Positions 56,523 to 64,000 of a stretch of DNA of 64,000 bases are shown one piece after another. How positions within the stretch are numbered: the stretch's first letter is position 1; every line of letters begins with the position of its first letter. The notes beneath the pieces are model-generated. The model was not told where the DNA came from. It saw only the letters and a program-made list of their open reading frames with translations, and searched no databases. The stretch is from Hymenobacter jeollabukensis (GTDB taxonomy: Bacteria; Bacteroidota; Bacteroidia; Cytophagales; Hymenobacteraceae): positions 620,001 through 684,000 of the forward strand of contig NZ_VAJM01000002.1 of NCBI RefSeq assembly GCF_005771675.1, read 5' to 3'. The position numbers and the translations under genes are program-made.

Positions 56523-56904
56523 AGGGGTACGACGAAATGAGTAGCACCGCGCCGGTGGGGGCGCAGCCAGGCAACAAAGGAGCATCCCGCAGATCAGGCT
56601 GCGCGAGCTGCTAGCGGGAAAATCAAGCCAAAGGGTGGCGCTTTGGCACCGGGCAAGCGGGGCTGCCGGCCGGGAGCGGGCAACCAGCAATAGGTGAGAA
56701 ACGGAGCGCTGAAAAGCCGGGCCGGTGGAGCCGCAAGGGAAGCATCAGATGGGATGCCGCGCCGGGGCGTTGTATAACAATGGTACGAAAACCGCTGACC
56801 TTTTCCAAGTCTAACGGACGAGTTTCGCGCAGATTTGCACAATCGATAGTGCTGGCGCGGGGCGGACTACCTTTGCCGCTGCTATTCCGACCAGAGGCCT
56901 CCCG
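56523..56904. other. Divergent intergenic region before the MFS gene
   Basis: Contains a 7-bp inverted repeat GCCAAAG/CTTTGGC (56627-56633 with 56641-56647), a near-match minus-strand box TACCATTG (56778-56785) and the MFS promoter box at 56868-56875. No gene is seen. Confidence 0.5.
56868..56875 (+). promoter_or_regulatory. MFS exporter -7 promoter box
   Basis: TACCTTTG matches TAnnTTTG; start near 56882, 23 bp before the ATG at 56905. Confidence 0.65.
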
Positions 56905-58185
56905 ATGAGTACTGCCGATTTGCGCCCCCACGACCCCTACGCCGCCCTACGGCTGCCCGAGTTTCGCCGCCTGATTTCGGCCCGGGCGTGCTTTGTGCTG
57001 GCCACGCGCATTCAGGGGCTGGTGGTGAGCTGGCAGATTCTGCACCTGACCAACGACCCGCTGGCGCTGGGCTTCATCGGGCTGGCCGAGGCCGTGCCGA
57101 GCATCGGCGTGTCGCTCTACGCCGGGCACGTGGCCGATACGGTGCGGCGCAAGAATATCGTGGTGGCTATGGTGGCCCTGCTGCTGCTGTGCGCGGCCGC
57201 GCTCTGGGCGCTGGCCTCGCCGATGGGGCGGCCGCTGCTGGCCCGGGAGGTGTTTTACACCCTGCCGCTGTACGGCGTCATCTTCCTGAGCGGCATTGCC
57301 CGCGGCTTCCTGGGGCCGGCGCTGTTCGCCTTTATGCCGCAGCTGCTGCCCGACCGCAGCGTGCTGCCCAACGCCATTACCTGGAACAGTACCACCTGGC
57401 AGGCTTCGTCGGTGGTGGGGCCGGCCCTGGGGGGCTACCTCATCAAGTTTGTCGGCGTGACCAACTCCTACGCGGTGGCAACGGGCCTGCTCACGCTGGC
57501 TCTGCTGCAGTTCGTGAGCATCAAGGGGCGGCCGCTGCCCGAGCGCGTGGGCGAGCAGCTGAAGCTGGGCGCCAGCATCCTGAGCGGGCTGCGGTTTATC
57601 TTCAGCAACCAGCTGGTGCTGTCGGCGCTGGCGCTGGATATGTTTGCGGTGCTCTTCGGCGGGGCGGTGGCCCTGCTGCCGATTTACGCGGTGGATATCC
57701 TGAAAGTGGGCGCCGACGGGCTGGGCCACCTGGAGGCCGCGCCGGCCGTGGGCTCGGTGCTGATGGCCGTGGCGCTGACGTACTTCCCGCTGCGCCACAA
57801 AGCCGGGCAGAAGCTACTGTGGGCGGTAGCCGGGTTCGGGCTGGCGACCATCCTGTTTGCCGTGTCGACCAACTTCGTGCTGTCACTGTTTCTGCTGTTC
57901 ATGACCGGGGTGTTCGACTCGGTGTCGGTCATCGTGCGCTCCACGCTCATCCACACCTTCACGCCCGAGCACATGAAGGGGCGGGTGTCGGCGGTGAACA
58001 ACATCTTTATCGGCTCCTCCAACGAGCTGGGTGCCTTCGAATCGGGGGCCATGGCCCGGCTGCTGGGTACGGTGCGCTCGGTGGTATTCGGCGGCACGAT
58101 GACCATTCTGGTGGTGGGCATCACGGCGGCGCTGGCCCCGCGCCTGCGCCGCCTGCACGACGTGAAGGAGGAAGCTGCGGCGTAA
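56905..58185 (+). CDS. MFS transporter (EntS-like exporter)
   Basis: Major-facilitator exporter of 426 residues with 12 predicted helices between about 25 and 410. Features: LVVSWQILHLTNDPLALGFIGLAEAVPSIGVSLYAGHVADTVRRKN (motif A region with G-x-x-A-D-x-x-x-R-K) and a central cytoplasmic loop around residue 200-215. The QGLVVSWQ/WNSTTWQASSVVGPALGG elements are typical of enterobactin-exporter (EntS)-type or macrolide-efflux MFS proteins. Substrate unknown; no siderophore genes nearby. Confidence 0.9.
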   Translation: MSTADLRPHDPYAALRLPEFRRLISARACFVLATRIQGLVVSWQILHLTNDPLALGFIGLAEAVPSIGVSLYAGHVADTVRRKNIVVAMVALLLLCAAALWALASPMGRPLLAREVFYTLPLYGVIFLSGIARGFLGPALFAFMPQLLPDRSVLPNAITWNSTTWQASSVVGPALGGYLIKFVGVTNSYAVATGLLTLALLQFVSIKGRPLPERVGEQLKLGASILSGLRFIFSNQLVLSALALDMFAVLFGGAVALLPIYAVDILKVGADGLGHLEAAPAVGSVLMAVALTYFPLRHKAGQKLLWAVAGFGLATILFAVSTNFVLSLFLLFMTGVFDSVSVIVRSTLIHTFTPEHMKGRVSAVNNIFIGSSNELGAFESGAMARLLGTVRSVVFGGTMTILVVGITAALAPRLRRLHDVKEEAAA

Positions 58186-58261
58186 GGGCAGAGGCAGAAC
58201 CGGCGGGCGTATCACATACAATTCATCCTTCGATAAAGCCTAGCCGAAACGCTATGTTCCG

Positions 58262-58299
58262 TAGCTTTGCGGGGCCCGGCAGCCGAGCTGCCGGGCCCC
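58262..58299 (+). promoter_or_regulatory. Promoter box and 5' hairpin of the second ECF sigma gene
   Basis: TAGCTTTG (58262-58269) matches TAnnTTTG. A perfect 12-bp palindrome (58271-58282 with 58288-58299, GGGGCCCGGCAG) follows at once, so the predicted transcript begins in or at this hairpin. It could protect the 5' end or affect translation of the ATG at 58322 (inference). Confidence 0.55.
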
Positions 58300-58321
58300 G
58301 CGCTAGTCTTACGCCGTTGCT

Positions 58322-58909
58322 ATGCCCGAAGTCGACACGCTTGATGCTCTCGAAGTCCGCCTCGCGGAGCTGCAGCGTACCGGCGACGGGGAGGCGTTTA
58401 TGCAGGCCCTGTTCAAGGGCTACTACCGGCCGCTGGGCAACGTGATTTACCGGGTGGTGCAGGACCGCGCCGTGGCCGAGGACCTGCTGCAGGACGTGTT
58501 CCTGCGCATCTGGCACAACCGCGAAACCCTCGTCATCAGCACCACTTACAAGGCCTACCTCTACCGCGCCGCCATGAACGCGGCCCTGCGCCACGCCGAG
58601 CGCAGCAAGCGGCAGGTAGGTTGGGAAGAGGCCAGCTTCGTGGAGCCCGCCCGCGACACCACCGCCGAGCAGCTCGACGCCCAGGACGCGGAGCAGCTGG
58701 TGGCCGTGGCCCTGGAAGCGCTGCCGCCGCAGTGCCGGGCGGTGTTTTTGATGAGCCGCCAGGAGGGTCTGAGCTACCAGCAGATTGCCGAGGCCCTGGA
58801 CGTAGCGCCCAAAACCGTGGAAAACCAGATGGGCAAGGCCCTGCGCATCCTGCGCGACCGGCTCAGCGGCTTTCTGTCGGGGCTGCACTCCTGGCTGCTG
58901 ATGCTGTAG
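58322..58909 (+). CDS. ECF-type RNA polymerase sigma factor (DUF2807-linked)
   Basis: Group 4 sigma factor of 195 residues of the Bacteroidetes sigma-70 family-1 type. Region 2: AFMQALFKGYYRPLGNVIYRVVQDRAVAEDLLQDVFLRIWHN; region 4: ALEALPPQCRAVFLMSRQEGLSYQQIAEALDVAPKTVENQMGKALRILRDRL. The C-terminus is hydrophobic (FLSGLHSWLLML), common in this group. No anti-sigma (FecR) gene follows. Instead two DUF2807 genes with a shared promoter motif come next, 106 bp away, so it probably controls them. Confidence 0.93.
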   Translation: MPEVDTLDALEVRLAELQRTGDGEAFMQALFKGYYRPLGNVIYRVVQDRAVAEDLLQDVFLRIWHNRETLVISTTYKAYLYRAAMNAALRHAERSKRQVGWEEASFVEPARDTTAEQLDAQDAEQLVAVALEALPPQCRAVFLMSRQEGLSYQQIAEALDVAPKTVENQMGKALRILRDRLSGFLSGLHSWLLML

Positions 58910-58931
58910 CGCGGGGCTTTGGCCTGAGGCA

Positions 58932-58984
58932 GAAAAAAAAGTTTGGGGGGCGCGTGGGGGTAGCGGCGGGGAAGCGGGTCTTAT
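58932..58984 (+). promoter_or_regulatory. Candidate ECF promoter, DUF2807 gene 1
   Basis: A tract of eight A (58933-58940), then GCGTGGGGGTA (58952-58962), 14 bp, GGTCTTAT (58977-58984). The same layout precedes DUF2807 gene 2. It lies 106 bp after the sigma gene. Confidence 0.65.
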
Positions 58985-59015
58985 ACCCAAACAAGCTCCT
59001 TAACCAACCTCTGCT

Positions 59016-59744
59016 ATGAAAACCATCCTGCTCCCCGGCCTGCTGGCCGCCACCCTCCTGCTCACCGGCTGCGACAAAGGCGAGTTTGGCCCCTGGGTGC
59101 GCGGCACCGGCCCCGTCGAGACGGAAACGCGCACGGTCAACACCTTCAGCCGGCTCGAAGCCAAAGACCACATCGAAGTCGTGCTCAGCCAGGGCGCCGA
59201 GCCCGCGGTGCGCCTGGAAGCCCAGCGCAACATCCTCGACATCACCGAGGCCCGCCTCTACGGCAACCAGCTGGTGCTGCGCCTGACCAAGCCCACCATC
59301 GGCAAGGACACCAAGCGCGTGCGGGCCTACGTGACCGTGCCCAGCCTGACGGAAGTGGCCGTGGGCGACCACGCCGCCGTGCGCAGCTCCGCCACCTGGA
59401 GCGCCGGCAGCTTCCGGGTGCGGGTGAAAGACCACGGCGTGGCCGAGCTGACCCTGGGCCAGACCGACGAGCTGAAGGCCGACGTGAAGGACCACGGCAA
59501 CATCACGCTGGCCGGGGCGGCGCAGCGCCTGCAGGTCGATGCCACCGGCCACGGGCTGGTGCAGGCCTTCGAGCTGACGGCCCAGAACGGCCAGGTGACG
59601 GCCGACGACCACGGCCTGGCGAAAGTGCGGGTGACGGGGCAGCTCGACGCCTACGCCAAGGACCACGGCGCCATTACCTACCGGGGGCGGCCGGCCGTTT
59701 CGGTGCGCACCGCGGGCCACGGCCACGTGGGCGCCGAAGACTAA
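59016..59744 (+). CDS. DUF2807 beta-solenoid lipoprotein, Asp-His variant
   Basis: The 242-residue precursor has a lipoprotein signal with acylated Cys19 (LLLTGC). The mature part starts with GTGPVETETRTVNTFSRLEA and forms a right-handed beta-solenoid (DUF2807, head-GIN domain), about residues 45-240. Its seven solenoid turns read DHA, DHG, DHG, GHG, DHG, DHG, GHG, with His at 119, 140, 160, 179, 199, 217 and 235. In the adjacent paralogue the first Ser of each SGSG turn has exactly those positions. The stacked His/Asp could bind metal (inference). Likely under the upstream ECF sigma factor. Confidence 0.9.
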   Translation: MKTILLPGLLAATLLLTGCDKGEFGPWVRGTGPVETETRTVNTFSRLEAKDHIEVVLSQGAEPAVRLEAQRNILDITEARLYGNQLVLRLTKPTIGKDTKRVRAYVTVPSLTEVAVGDHAAVRSSATWSAGSFRVRVKDHGVAELTLGQTDELKADVKDHGNITLAGAAQRLQVDATGHGLVQAFELTAQNGQVTADDHGLAKVRVTGQLDAYAKDHGAITYRGRPAVSVRTAGHGHVGAED

Positions 59745-59756
59745 AAGCCCGGGCCG

Positions 59757-59808
59757 AAAAAAATATTTTCCAACGGCGTGGGGGTAAGCCGCCGGTTGCG
59801 AGTCCTAC
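59757..59808 (+). promoter_or_regulatory. Candidate ECF promoter, DUF2807 gene 2
   Basis: Tract of seven A (59757-59763), GCGTGGGGGTA (59776-59786), 14 bp, AGTCCTAC (59801-59808). It matches the element before gene 1 and sits just after the gene 1 stop. The longer in-frame start at 59778 falls within it and is therefore rejected. Confidence 0.65.
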
Positions 59809-59849
59809 TCTCAGAACCCCGAAAACAGATCCAACTCCAAACAACTGCT

Positions 59850-60584
59850 ATGAAAACCAACCTGCTTTCCGCCCTGCTCTTCCCGGCCCTGCTGCTCACC
59901 ACCGCCTGCTCGCACGAGGGCGACTCGTTCGGGCCCCGCGTGCGGGGCGTCGGGCCGACGGAAACCGAGAAGCGCACCGTCAACAGCTTCAGCCGCGTGG
60001 AGCTGAAGATTGACGCCGAAGTCATCCTGACCCAGGGGCCGCAGCGCGAGGTACACATCGAAGCCCAGCGCAACATCCTCGACGTGCTCGAAACCGAGCT
60101 GAGCGGCGACGAGCTGCAAATCGAGTACGGCCACGCCCGCGTGGTGGGCCACGACCCGATCAAGGTGTACATCACCGCGCCTTCCCTCTCGGAGGTCGAG
60201 GTGTCGGGCTCGGGCAAGCTGCGCACGGCCACGCCCTGGGCCGCCAACTCGTTTAAAGTGGGCGTGTCGGGCTCGGGCGACGCCGATATGGAGCTGGCCG
60301 GCGTCGACGGGCTGCGCGCCACCGTGTCGGGCTCGGGCGAGGTGAAGCTGCGCGGCACGGCCGCCACTAACAACATCAGCATCTCCGGCTCGGGCAAGGT
60401 ATCGGCCTACGACCTGAGCACCCAGGATACCTACGCCAGCATTTCGGGCTCGGGCAAGGCCTACGTGCGCGCTTCCCGCACCCTGTCGGCCGAAATCAGC
60501 GGCTCGGGCTCGGTGTACTACCGCGGCACGCCCACCGTCACCACCCGCATTTCCGGCTCGGGTAAAGTATTGACGGGCAATTAG
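59850..60584 (+). CDS. DUF2807 beta-solenoid lipoprotein, canonical SGSG form
   Basis: The 244-residue precursor (ATG at 59850) has a lipoprotein signal MKTNLLSALLFPALLLTTAC with Cys20. The domain head RGVGPTETEKRTVNSFSRVE is close to that of its neighbour. Seven SGSG turns begin at residues 119, 140, 160, 179, 199, 217 and 235, spaced 18-21, one per solenoid coil. Function of the family is unknown. It is a tandem duplicate of the preceding gene; both carry the same promoter motif. Confidence 0.9.
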   Translation: MKTNLLSALLFPALLLTTACSHEGDSFGPRVRGVGPTETEKRTVNSFSRVELKIDAEVILTQGPQREVHIEAQRNILDVLETELSGDELQIEYGHARVVGHDPIKVYITAPSLSEVEVSGSGKLRTATPWAANSFKVGVSGSGDADMELAGVDGLRATVSGSGEVKLRGTAATNNISISGSGKVSAYDLSTQDTYASISGSGKAYVRASRTLSAEISGSGSVYYRGTPTVTTRISGSGKVLTGN

Positions 60585-60596
60585 CGTCTGCGTCGT

Positions 60597-60709
60597 CAGA
60601 ACGTCATGTCGAGCTTGTCGAGACATCTCGCGTGCTGATGCTGGATAGTAACCTCAACGAATAGAATACTATCCAGCGAGATGTCTCGACAAGCTCGACA
60701 TGACGGGCT
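60597..60709. repeat. Dispersed inverted-repeat element, copy 7
   Basis: Class II copy: AGAACGTCATGTCGAGC on the left, GAGATGTCTCGAC...GACATGACGGGCT on the right, internal TCGCGTGCTGA then GGATAGTA. Between DUF2807 gene 2 and the TonB-dependent receptor. Confidence 0.85.
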
Positions 60710-60832
60710 AACGAAAACGTAACCCGTCCCGACCAACCATCCTGCCGCATTCCGCCCCTCTTATTCCAACCACCATCCGCTGGCTGCCGGTTTCTGCTCG
60801 TCGGCTGCCTGCGGGCTGCTCTGAAAACAAAC

Positions 60833-63202
60833 ATGAAAAACTCTACCTCCTGGGCGCTGACGGCCGGCTTGCTGCTGGCCGCCGGCCCCGCCTGGAGCCA
60901 AACCGTGCCCGCCGCGTCGGCCGCCCTCAGCGGCACCCTGCGCGACGCGGCCACCGGCGAAGCCCTCGTGGGCGCCAGCGTGTTCGTCAAGGCCCTCGGC
61001 CAGGGAACCAGCACCGACGAAAACGGCTTTTACCGCCTCGTGCTGCCCAAGGGCACCCACGTCGTCACCTACCAGATTCTGGGCTTTGAGCCCCAGCAGG
61101 TGACCCTCACCCTCGACGGGGATATGACCCGCTCCGTCAAGCTCGGCGCCCAGCGCCAGCAGACCAAGGAAGTGGTGGTGACGGGCCTGCGGGCCGAGGA
61201 CAACGTGAAAAAGCCCGAAATGAGCGTCAACCGCCTCGATATGAAGACGGTGAAGCTCATGCCCGCGCTGCTCGGCGAAGTCGATGTGGTGCGTAGCATT
61301 CAGCTGCTGCCCGGCGTGACGACGGTGGGGGAGGGCGCCTCGGGCTTCAACGTGCGCGGCGGCGGCATCGACCAGAACCTGATCCTGATGGACGAAATGC
61401 CAGTCTACAACGTGTCGCACCTGTTCGGCTTCTTCTCGGCCTTCAACCCCGACGCGGTGCAGGACATGACGCTCTACAAGGGCGCCATTCCGGCCCGCTA
61501 CGGTGGCCGCCTCTCCTCCCTGCTCGACGTGAAGATGCGCGACGGCCGCCAGGCCGAGCGCCTAACGGTGAACGGCGGCGTGGGCCTGATTTCCTCGCGT
61601 CTGGCCGTCGAAGCTCCGCTCATCAAGGACCGCACCTCAATTTCGCTGGCCGGGCGCCGCTCCTACGGCGACCTGTTCCTCAAGCTCATTCCCGAGCAGC
61701 GGAAAAACCAGGCCTACTTCTACGACCTGAACCTGAAGGTCAACCACCGCCTCAGCGCCAGGGACCAGCTGACCCTGACCGGCTACCGGGGCCGCGACGT
61801 GTTCAACTTCGCCGACGTGTTCAAGAACGACTGGGGCAACATGGGCGCCTCCGCCCGCTGGACGCACCAGTTCAGCCCGCGGCTGTTCGGCTCGGCTTCG
61901 GCCGTGGTGGCCCAGTACGACTACGGCCTCGGCGTGCCCAATGGCACCCAGGCCTTCGACTGGACCTCCAAAATCCGCAACTACACCGGCAAGGCCGACT
62001 TCAGCTACCAGCTGAACGATAACAACACCGTCAGCGCCGGCGTGAGCGGCACGCGCTACCAGTTCGAGCCGGCCACGGTGAAGTCGCTGAGCTCGGAGTC
62101 CATCTTCCGCGGGCTGAAAGTGGACGACCAGCAGGCCGGCGAGTACGCTGCCTACCTCGACAACGAGCAGACCCTGGGCCCGCGCCTGCAACTGCAGTAC
62201 GGCCTGCGCCTCTCGGCTTTCGACTTCCTGGGCTCGGGCACCGCCATTTCCGACTACGTGGGCGAAACCGGCCAGCGCAAAACGGCCGTCAACACCCGCA
62301 CTTACAAGGACGGGGAGCTGATCAAGCGCTACGCCAACCTGGAGCCCCGGGCCTCGCTGCGCTACACCGTGGACCTGAACAGCTCGGTGAAAGCCAGCTA
62401 CACCCGCACGGCCCAGTACGTGCACCTGATTTCGAACACCACCGCCGCCTCGCCGCTGGACGTGTGGAGCCCGAGTACCAATAACATCCGCCCCGAGCGC
62501 GGCAACCAGGTGGCGCTGGGCTACTTCCGCAACTTCCACGACAACGCCTACGAGGCCTCGGTGGAAGTCTTCGGCAAGACCATGGACAACCAGGTCGACT
62601 ACGTGAACGGGGCCAATACCCTGCTCAACAAGGACCTGGAGGGCGAGCTGCTCTACGGCCAGGGCCGGGCCTACGGCGCCGAGTTCTTCGTCAAGAAAAG
62701 CCAGGGCAAGCTCTCCGGCTGGGTGAGCTACACCTTGAGCCGCTCGGAGCGGCAGATTGACGGCATCAACCGCGACCAGTGGTACCCCAATAAGTACGAC
62801 AAGACGCACAGCCTCAACGTGGTGGGCATGTACCAGCTCGGCCCCCGGCTGACGGCTTCGGCCTCCTTCGCCTACGGCACCGGGGTGGCCACCACCTTCC
62901 CCAACGGCCGCTTCGTGTACGAGGGCCTGGTGGTGCCGGTGGTGAGCGGCGACGCCCGCAACAACTACCGCGTGCCCGCCTACCACCGCCTCGACCTCGG
63001 CGCCACGCTGAAGAACCGGCCGAAGCCCGACCGGCGCTGGCAGAGCGAGTGGGTGTTTTCGGTGTACAACGCCTACTCGCGCCGCAACCCCTACGGCATC
63101 TACTTCCGCCAGAACGCGGACAACCCGCGCAAAACCGAGGCCGTGCGCCTGGCCGTGTTCGGCTCGGTCATCCCCTCGGTCAGCTACAACTTCAACTTCT
63201 GA
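60833..63202 (+). CDS. TonB-dependent receptor with carboxypeptidase-regulatory-like domain
   Basis: Outer-membrane importer of 789 residues. Signal peptide about 1-22 (AAGPAWSQ), then a CarboxypepD_reg-like sandwich (about 28-105; LSGTLRDAATGEALVGASVFVKALGQGTSTDENGFYRL). A plug follows (about 115-230; VVVTGLRAEDNVKKPEMSVNRLD, LLPGVTTVGEGASGFNVRGGGIDQNLILMDEMPVYN), then a 22-strand barrel ending SVSYNFNF with terminal aromatic. Receptors of this class followed by a DUF4249 lipoprotein are a frequent Bacteroidetes pair, in which DUF4249 replaces SusD. Its TGA overlaps the next small ORF by one base. Confidence 0.94.
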   Translation: MKNSTSWALTAGLLLAAGPAWSQTVPAASAALSGTLRDAATGEALVGASVFVKALGQGTSTDENGFYRLVLPKGTHVVTYQILGFEPQQVTLTLDGDMTRSVKLGAQRQQTKEVVVTGLRAEDNVKKPEMSVNRLDMKTVKLMPALLGEVDVVRSIQLLPGVTTVGEGASGFNVRGGGIDQNLILMDEMPVYNVSHLFGFFSAFNPDAVQDMTLYKGAIPARYGGRLSSLLDVKMRDGRQAERLTVNGGVGLISSRLAVEAPLIKDRTSISLAGRRSYGDLFLKLIPEQRKNQAYFYDLNLKVNHRLSARDQLTLTGYRGRDVFNFADVFKNDWGNMGASARWTHQFSPRLFGSASAVVAQYDYGLGVPNGTQAFDWTSKIRNYTGKADFSYQLNDNNTVSAGVSGTRYQFEPATVKSLSSESIFRGLKVDDQQAGEYAAYLDNEQTLGPRLQLQYGLRLSAFDFLGSGTAISDYVGETGQRKTAVNTRTYKDGELIKRYANLEPRASLRYTVDLNSSVKASYTRTAQYVHLISNTTAASPLDVWSPSTNNIRPERGNQVALGYFRNFHDNAYEASVEVFGKTMDNQVDYVNGANTLLNKDLEGELLYGQGRAYGAEFFVKKSQGKLSGWVSYTLSRSERQIDGINRDQWYPNKYDKTHSLNVVGMYQLGPRLTASASFAYGTGVATTFPNGRFVYEGLVVPVVSGDARNNYRVPAYHRLDLGATLKNRPKPDRRWQSEWVFSVYNAYSRRNPYGIYFRQNADNPRKTEAVRLAVFGSVIPSVSYNFNF

Positions 63203-63468
63203 TGGCCCGCCCCGCTGCCCTTCGCCCCGCGGCCGTGCCGCAACCCGGCCTCGTTTCGCCGCCGGTGGAAACATACTACCCCACCATTGAGACGCGGCTG
63301 CACGTCGCGCCGACGGCGGCCGGATTGTCACTTTTCTACGAAGCTGGTTTCGGGGTGCGTCCGGAGTGCCTTCGCTGTGCCTATATCGAAACGGCTGCCT
63401 CCGGCCGGCGCGTGCTGACCATCGAAATAGAATATTCCCAAGAACTGCGCTGCCCCTCTGAGCTATGA
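63202..63468 (+). CDS. Small ORF coupled between the receptor and DUF4249 genes
   Basis: An 88-residue ORF whose ATG overlaps the receptor TGA (TGATG) and whose TGA overlaps the DUF4249 ATG (ATGA). No family is recognised. The product is basic/Pro-rich at the start (MARPAALRPAAVPQPGL), then VETYYPTIETRLHVAPTAAGLSLFYEAGFGVRPECLRCAYIETAASGRRVLTIEIEYSQELRC. Three Cys occur near the end. It could be a real coupled gene or a chance open frame used to pass ribosomes on. Codon use is less GC-biased near its end. Confidence 0.45.
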   Translation: MARPAALRPAAVPQPGLVSPPVETYYPTIETRLHVAPTAAGLSLFYEAGFGVRPECLRCAYIETAASGRRVLTIEIEYSQELRCPSEL

Positions 63469-64000
63469 AACGCTTCCCCTTTTTCCTGACCTTGCTCGCG
63501 GCCGGCCTCGGCCTGCTCAGCAGCTGCACCGACGTGGTCGACGTGGACCTGCCCGAGCCCGAGCCCCAGCTGGCCGTCGAGGGCAACATCACCGACCAGC
63601 CCGGCCCCTACACCATCCGCCTAACCAAAACCGGCCCCTACTTCAAAGACCAGGAGCCGCCCGCCGTGCGCGGCGCCGAGCTGGTGCTCAGCGACAACGA
63701 CGGCGTGACCGAAACCCTGCGCGAAACCGCCCCCGGCGTCTACCAGACCCGCCAGCTGCAGGGCAAAATCGGCAACCACTACCTGCTCAGCATACGGGCC
63801 GAGGGCCAGCAGTACCGCGCCGCTACCGAAATCAAGCGCGTGCCCGTTATCGACGGCCTCACGCAGCAGCTCAAGCAGAACGAGCCTGGCTGGGACGACG
63901 GCATCTACGCCTTCTACAACGGCCCCGAGCTGCCCGGCGTGGGCGACTACTACCGCTTCAAGATCTGGCTGAACGGCGAGCTGCAAAACGACCCCGGCGA
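63465..64000 (+). CDS. DUF4249 lipoprotein (partial, runs off the window)
   Basis: The 5' 178 codons of a DUF4249 family gene. Lipoprotein signal MKRFPFFLTLLAAGLGLLSSC with acylated Cys21; then VDVDLPEPEPQLAVEGNITDQPGPYTIRLTKTGPYF, the usual family start, and beta-rich sections such as GAELVLSDNDGVTETL and YLLSIRAEGQQYRAATEIKRVPVIDGL. It likely sits on the cell surface beside the TonB-dependent receptor upstream and acts as its substrate-binding or lid partner, as proposed for DUF4249 proteins. The 3' end lies beyond 64000. Confidence 0.9.
   Translation, partial: MKRFPFFLTLLAAGLGLLSSCTDVVDVDLPEPEPQLAVEGNITDQPGPYTIRLTKTGPYFKDQEPPAVRGAELVLSDNDGVTETLRETAPGVYQTRQLQGKIGNHYLLSIRAEGQQYRAATEIKRVPVIDGLTQQLKQNEPGWDDGIYAFYNGPELPGVGDYYRFKIWLNGELQNDPG

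Noticed and set aside
1-64000. tRNA, rRNA, CRISPR arrays, prophage or insertion sequences
   Set aside because: No cloverleaf, rRNA core, regularly spaced direct repeats, or transposase or integrase motifs were seen by eye; a tRNA scan and an IS search would be decisive.

Overview
The window is GC-rich chromosomal DNA from a member of the Bacteroidota, most likely a Hymenobacter-like Cytophagales bacterium. The evidence is the pair of gliding-motility lipoprotein genes gldB and gldD, tandem TonB/ExbD/ExbB genes, TonB-dependent receptors with N-terminal carboxypeptidase-regulatory-like domains, DUF4249, DUF2807, DUF2490 and DUF6799 proteins, the near absence of Shine-Dalgarno sites, and many copies of the Bacteroidetes promoter box TAnnTTTG. 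The species is an inference. I saw no rRNA, tRNA, CRISPR array, transposase or prophage; this is mostly core chromosome.

Layout. 0-4.6 kb: a leftward ExbB-ExbD-ExbD-TonB energy-transduction operon plus a second TonB gene. 4.7-8.5 kb: mazG, glmM and a cysteine desulfurase. 8.6-12.2 kb: a DUF2157-type membrane protein pair and two uncharacterised proteins, one with a PRC-barrel. 12.4-22.3 kb: a leftward sulfur-assimilation cluster that starts with a SAM-I riboswitch and a Cys-run leader ORF, followed by cysH (APS reductase type), cysD, cysN, a small protein resembling the CysJ C-terminus, a TonB-dependent receptor, a DUF2490 protein, and a fusion of a siroheme-synthase domain with a TSUP permease. 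22.5-27.7 kb: hemH, a HAD phosphatase, the GTPases era and der, and a small lipoprotein. 27.9-31.0 kb: a conserved unknown, murQ, a cytochrome b5-like protein and an arginase-fold protein with altered metal ligands. 31.2-39.7 kb: fatty-acid oxidation (acyl-CoA ligase, MarR regulator, fadN-like, fadA, fadE-like), with three copies of a candidate operator. 39.9-46.8 kb: unknowns, recG, gldD, ssb, mutY. 47.0-52.4 kb: HU, a TPR protein, a 29-residue bS22/COX24-like protein, RNase G, an outer-membrane barrel and gldB. 52.5-58.2 kb: a glycosyltransferase, nth, an ECF sigma factor with an overlapping small gene, unknowns and an MFS exporter. 58.3-64.0 kb: a second ECF sigma factor, two paralogous DUF2807 beta-solenoid lipoproteins, a TonB-dependent receptor and a DUF4249 lipoprotein cut by the window edge.

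How the parts fit. The sulfur cluster encodes sulfate activation, APS reduction and part of siroheme synthesis, with an outer-membrane receptor that may import a sulfur source; SAM probably shuts the whole unit down. The fatty-acid genes have the gene order of Bacillus fadN-fadA-fadE and appear to be tied to the adjacent MarR protein by an 18-bp motif. The second sigma factor probably drives both DUF2807 genes from a shared motif.

Intergenic DNA is unusual. Seven copies of a roughly 105-155 bp inverted-repeat element occur, in three sequence classes whose arm hairpins have co-varied. At least six gene junctions carry palindromes made of short local words that often run into stop codons. The promoter boxes decide several start codons, including GTG starts for glmM, era, HU and gldD.
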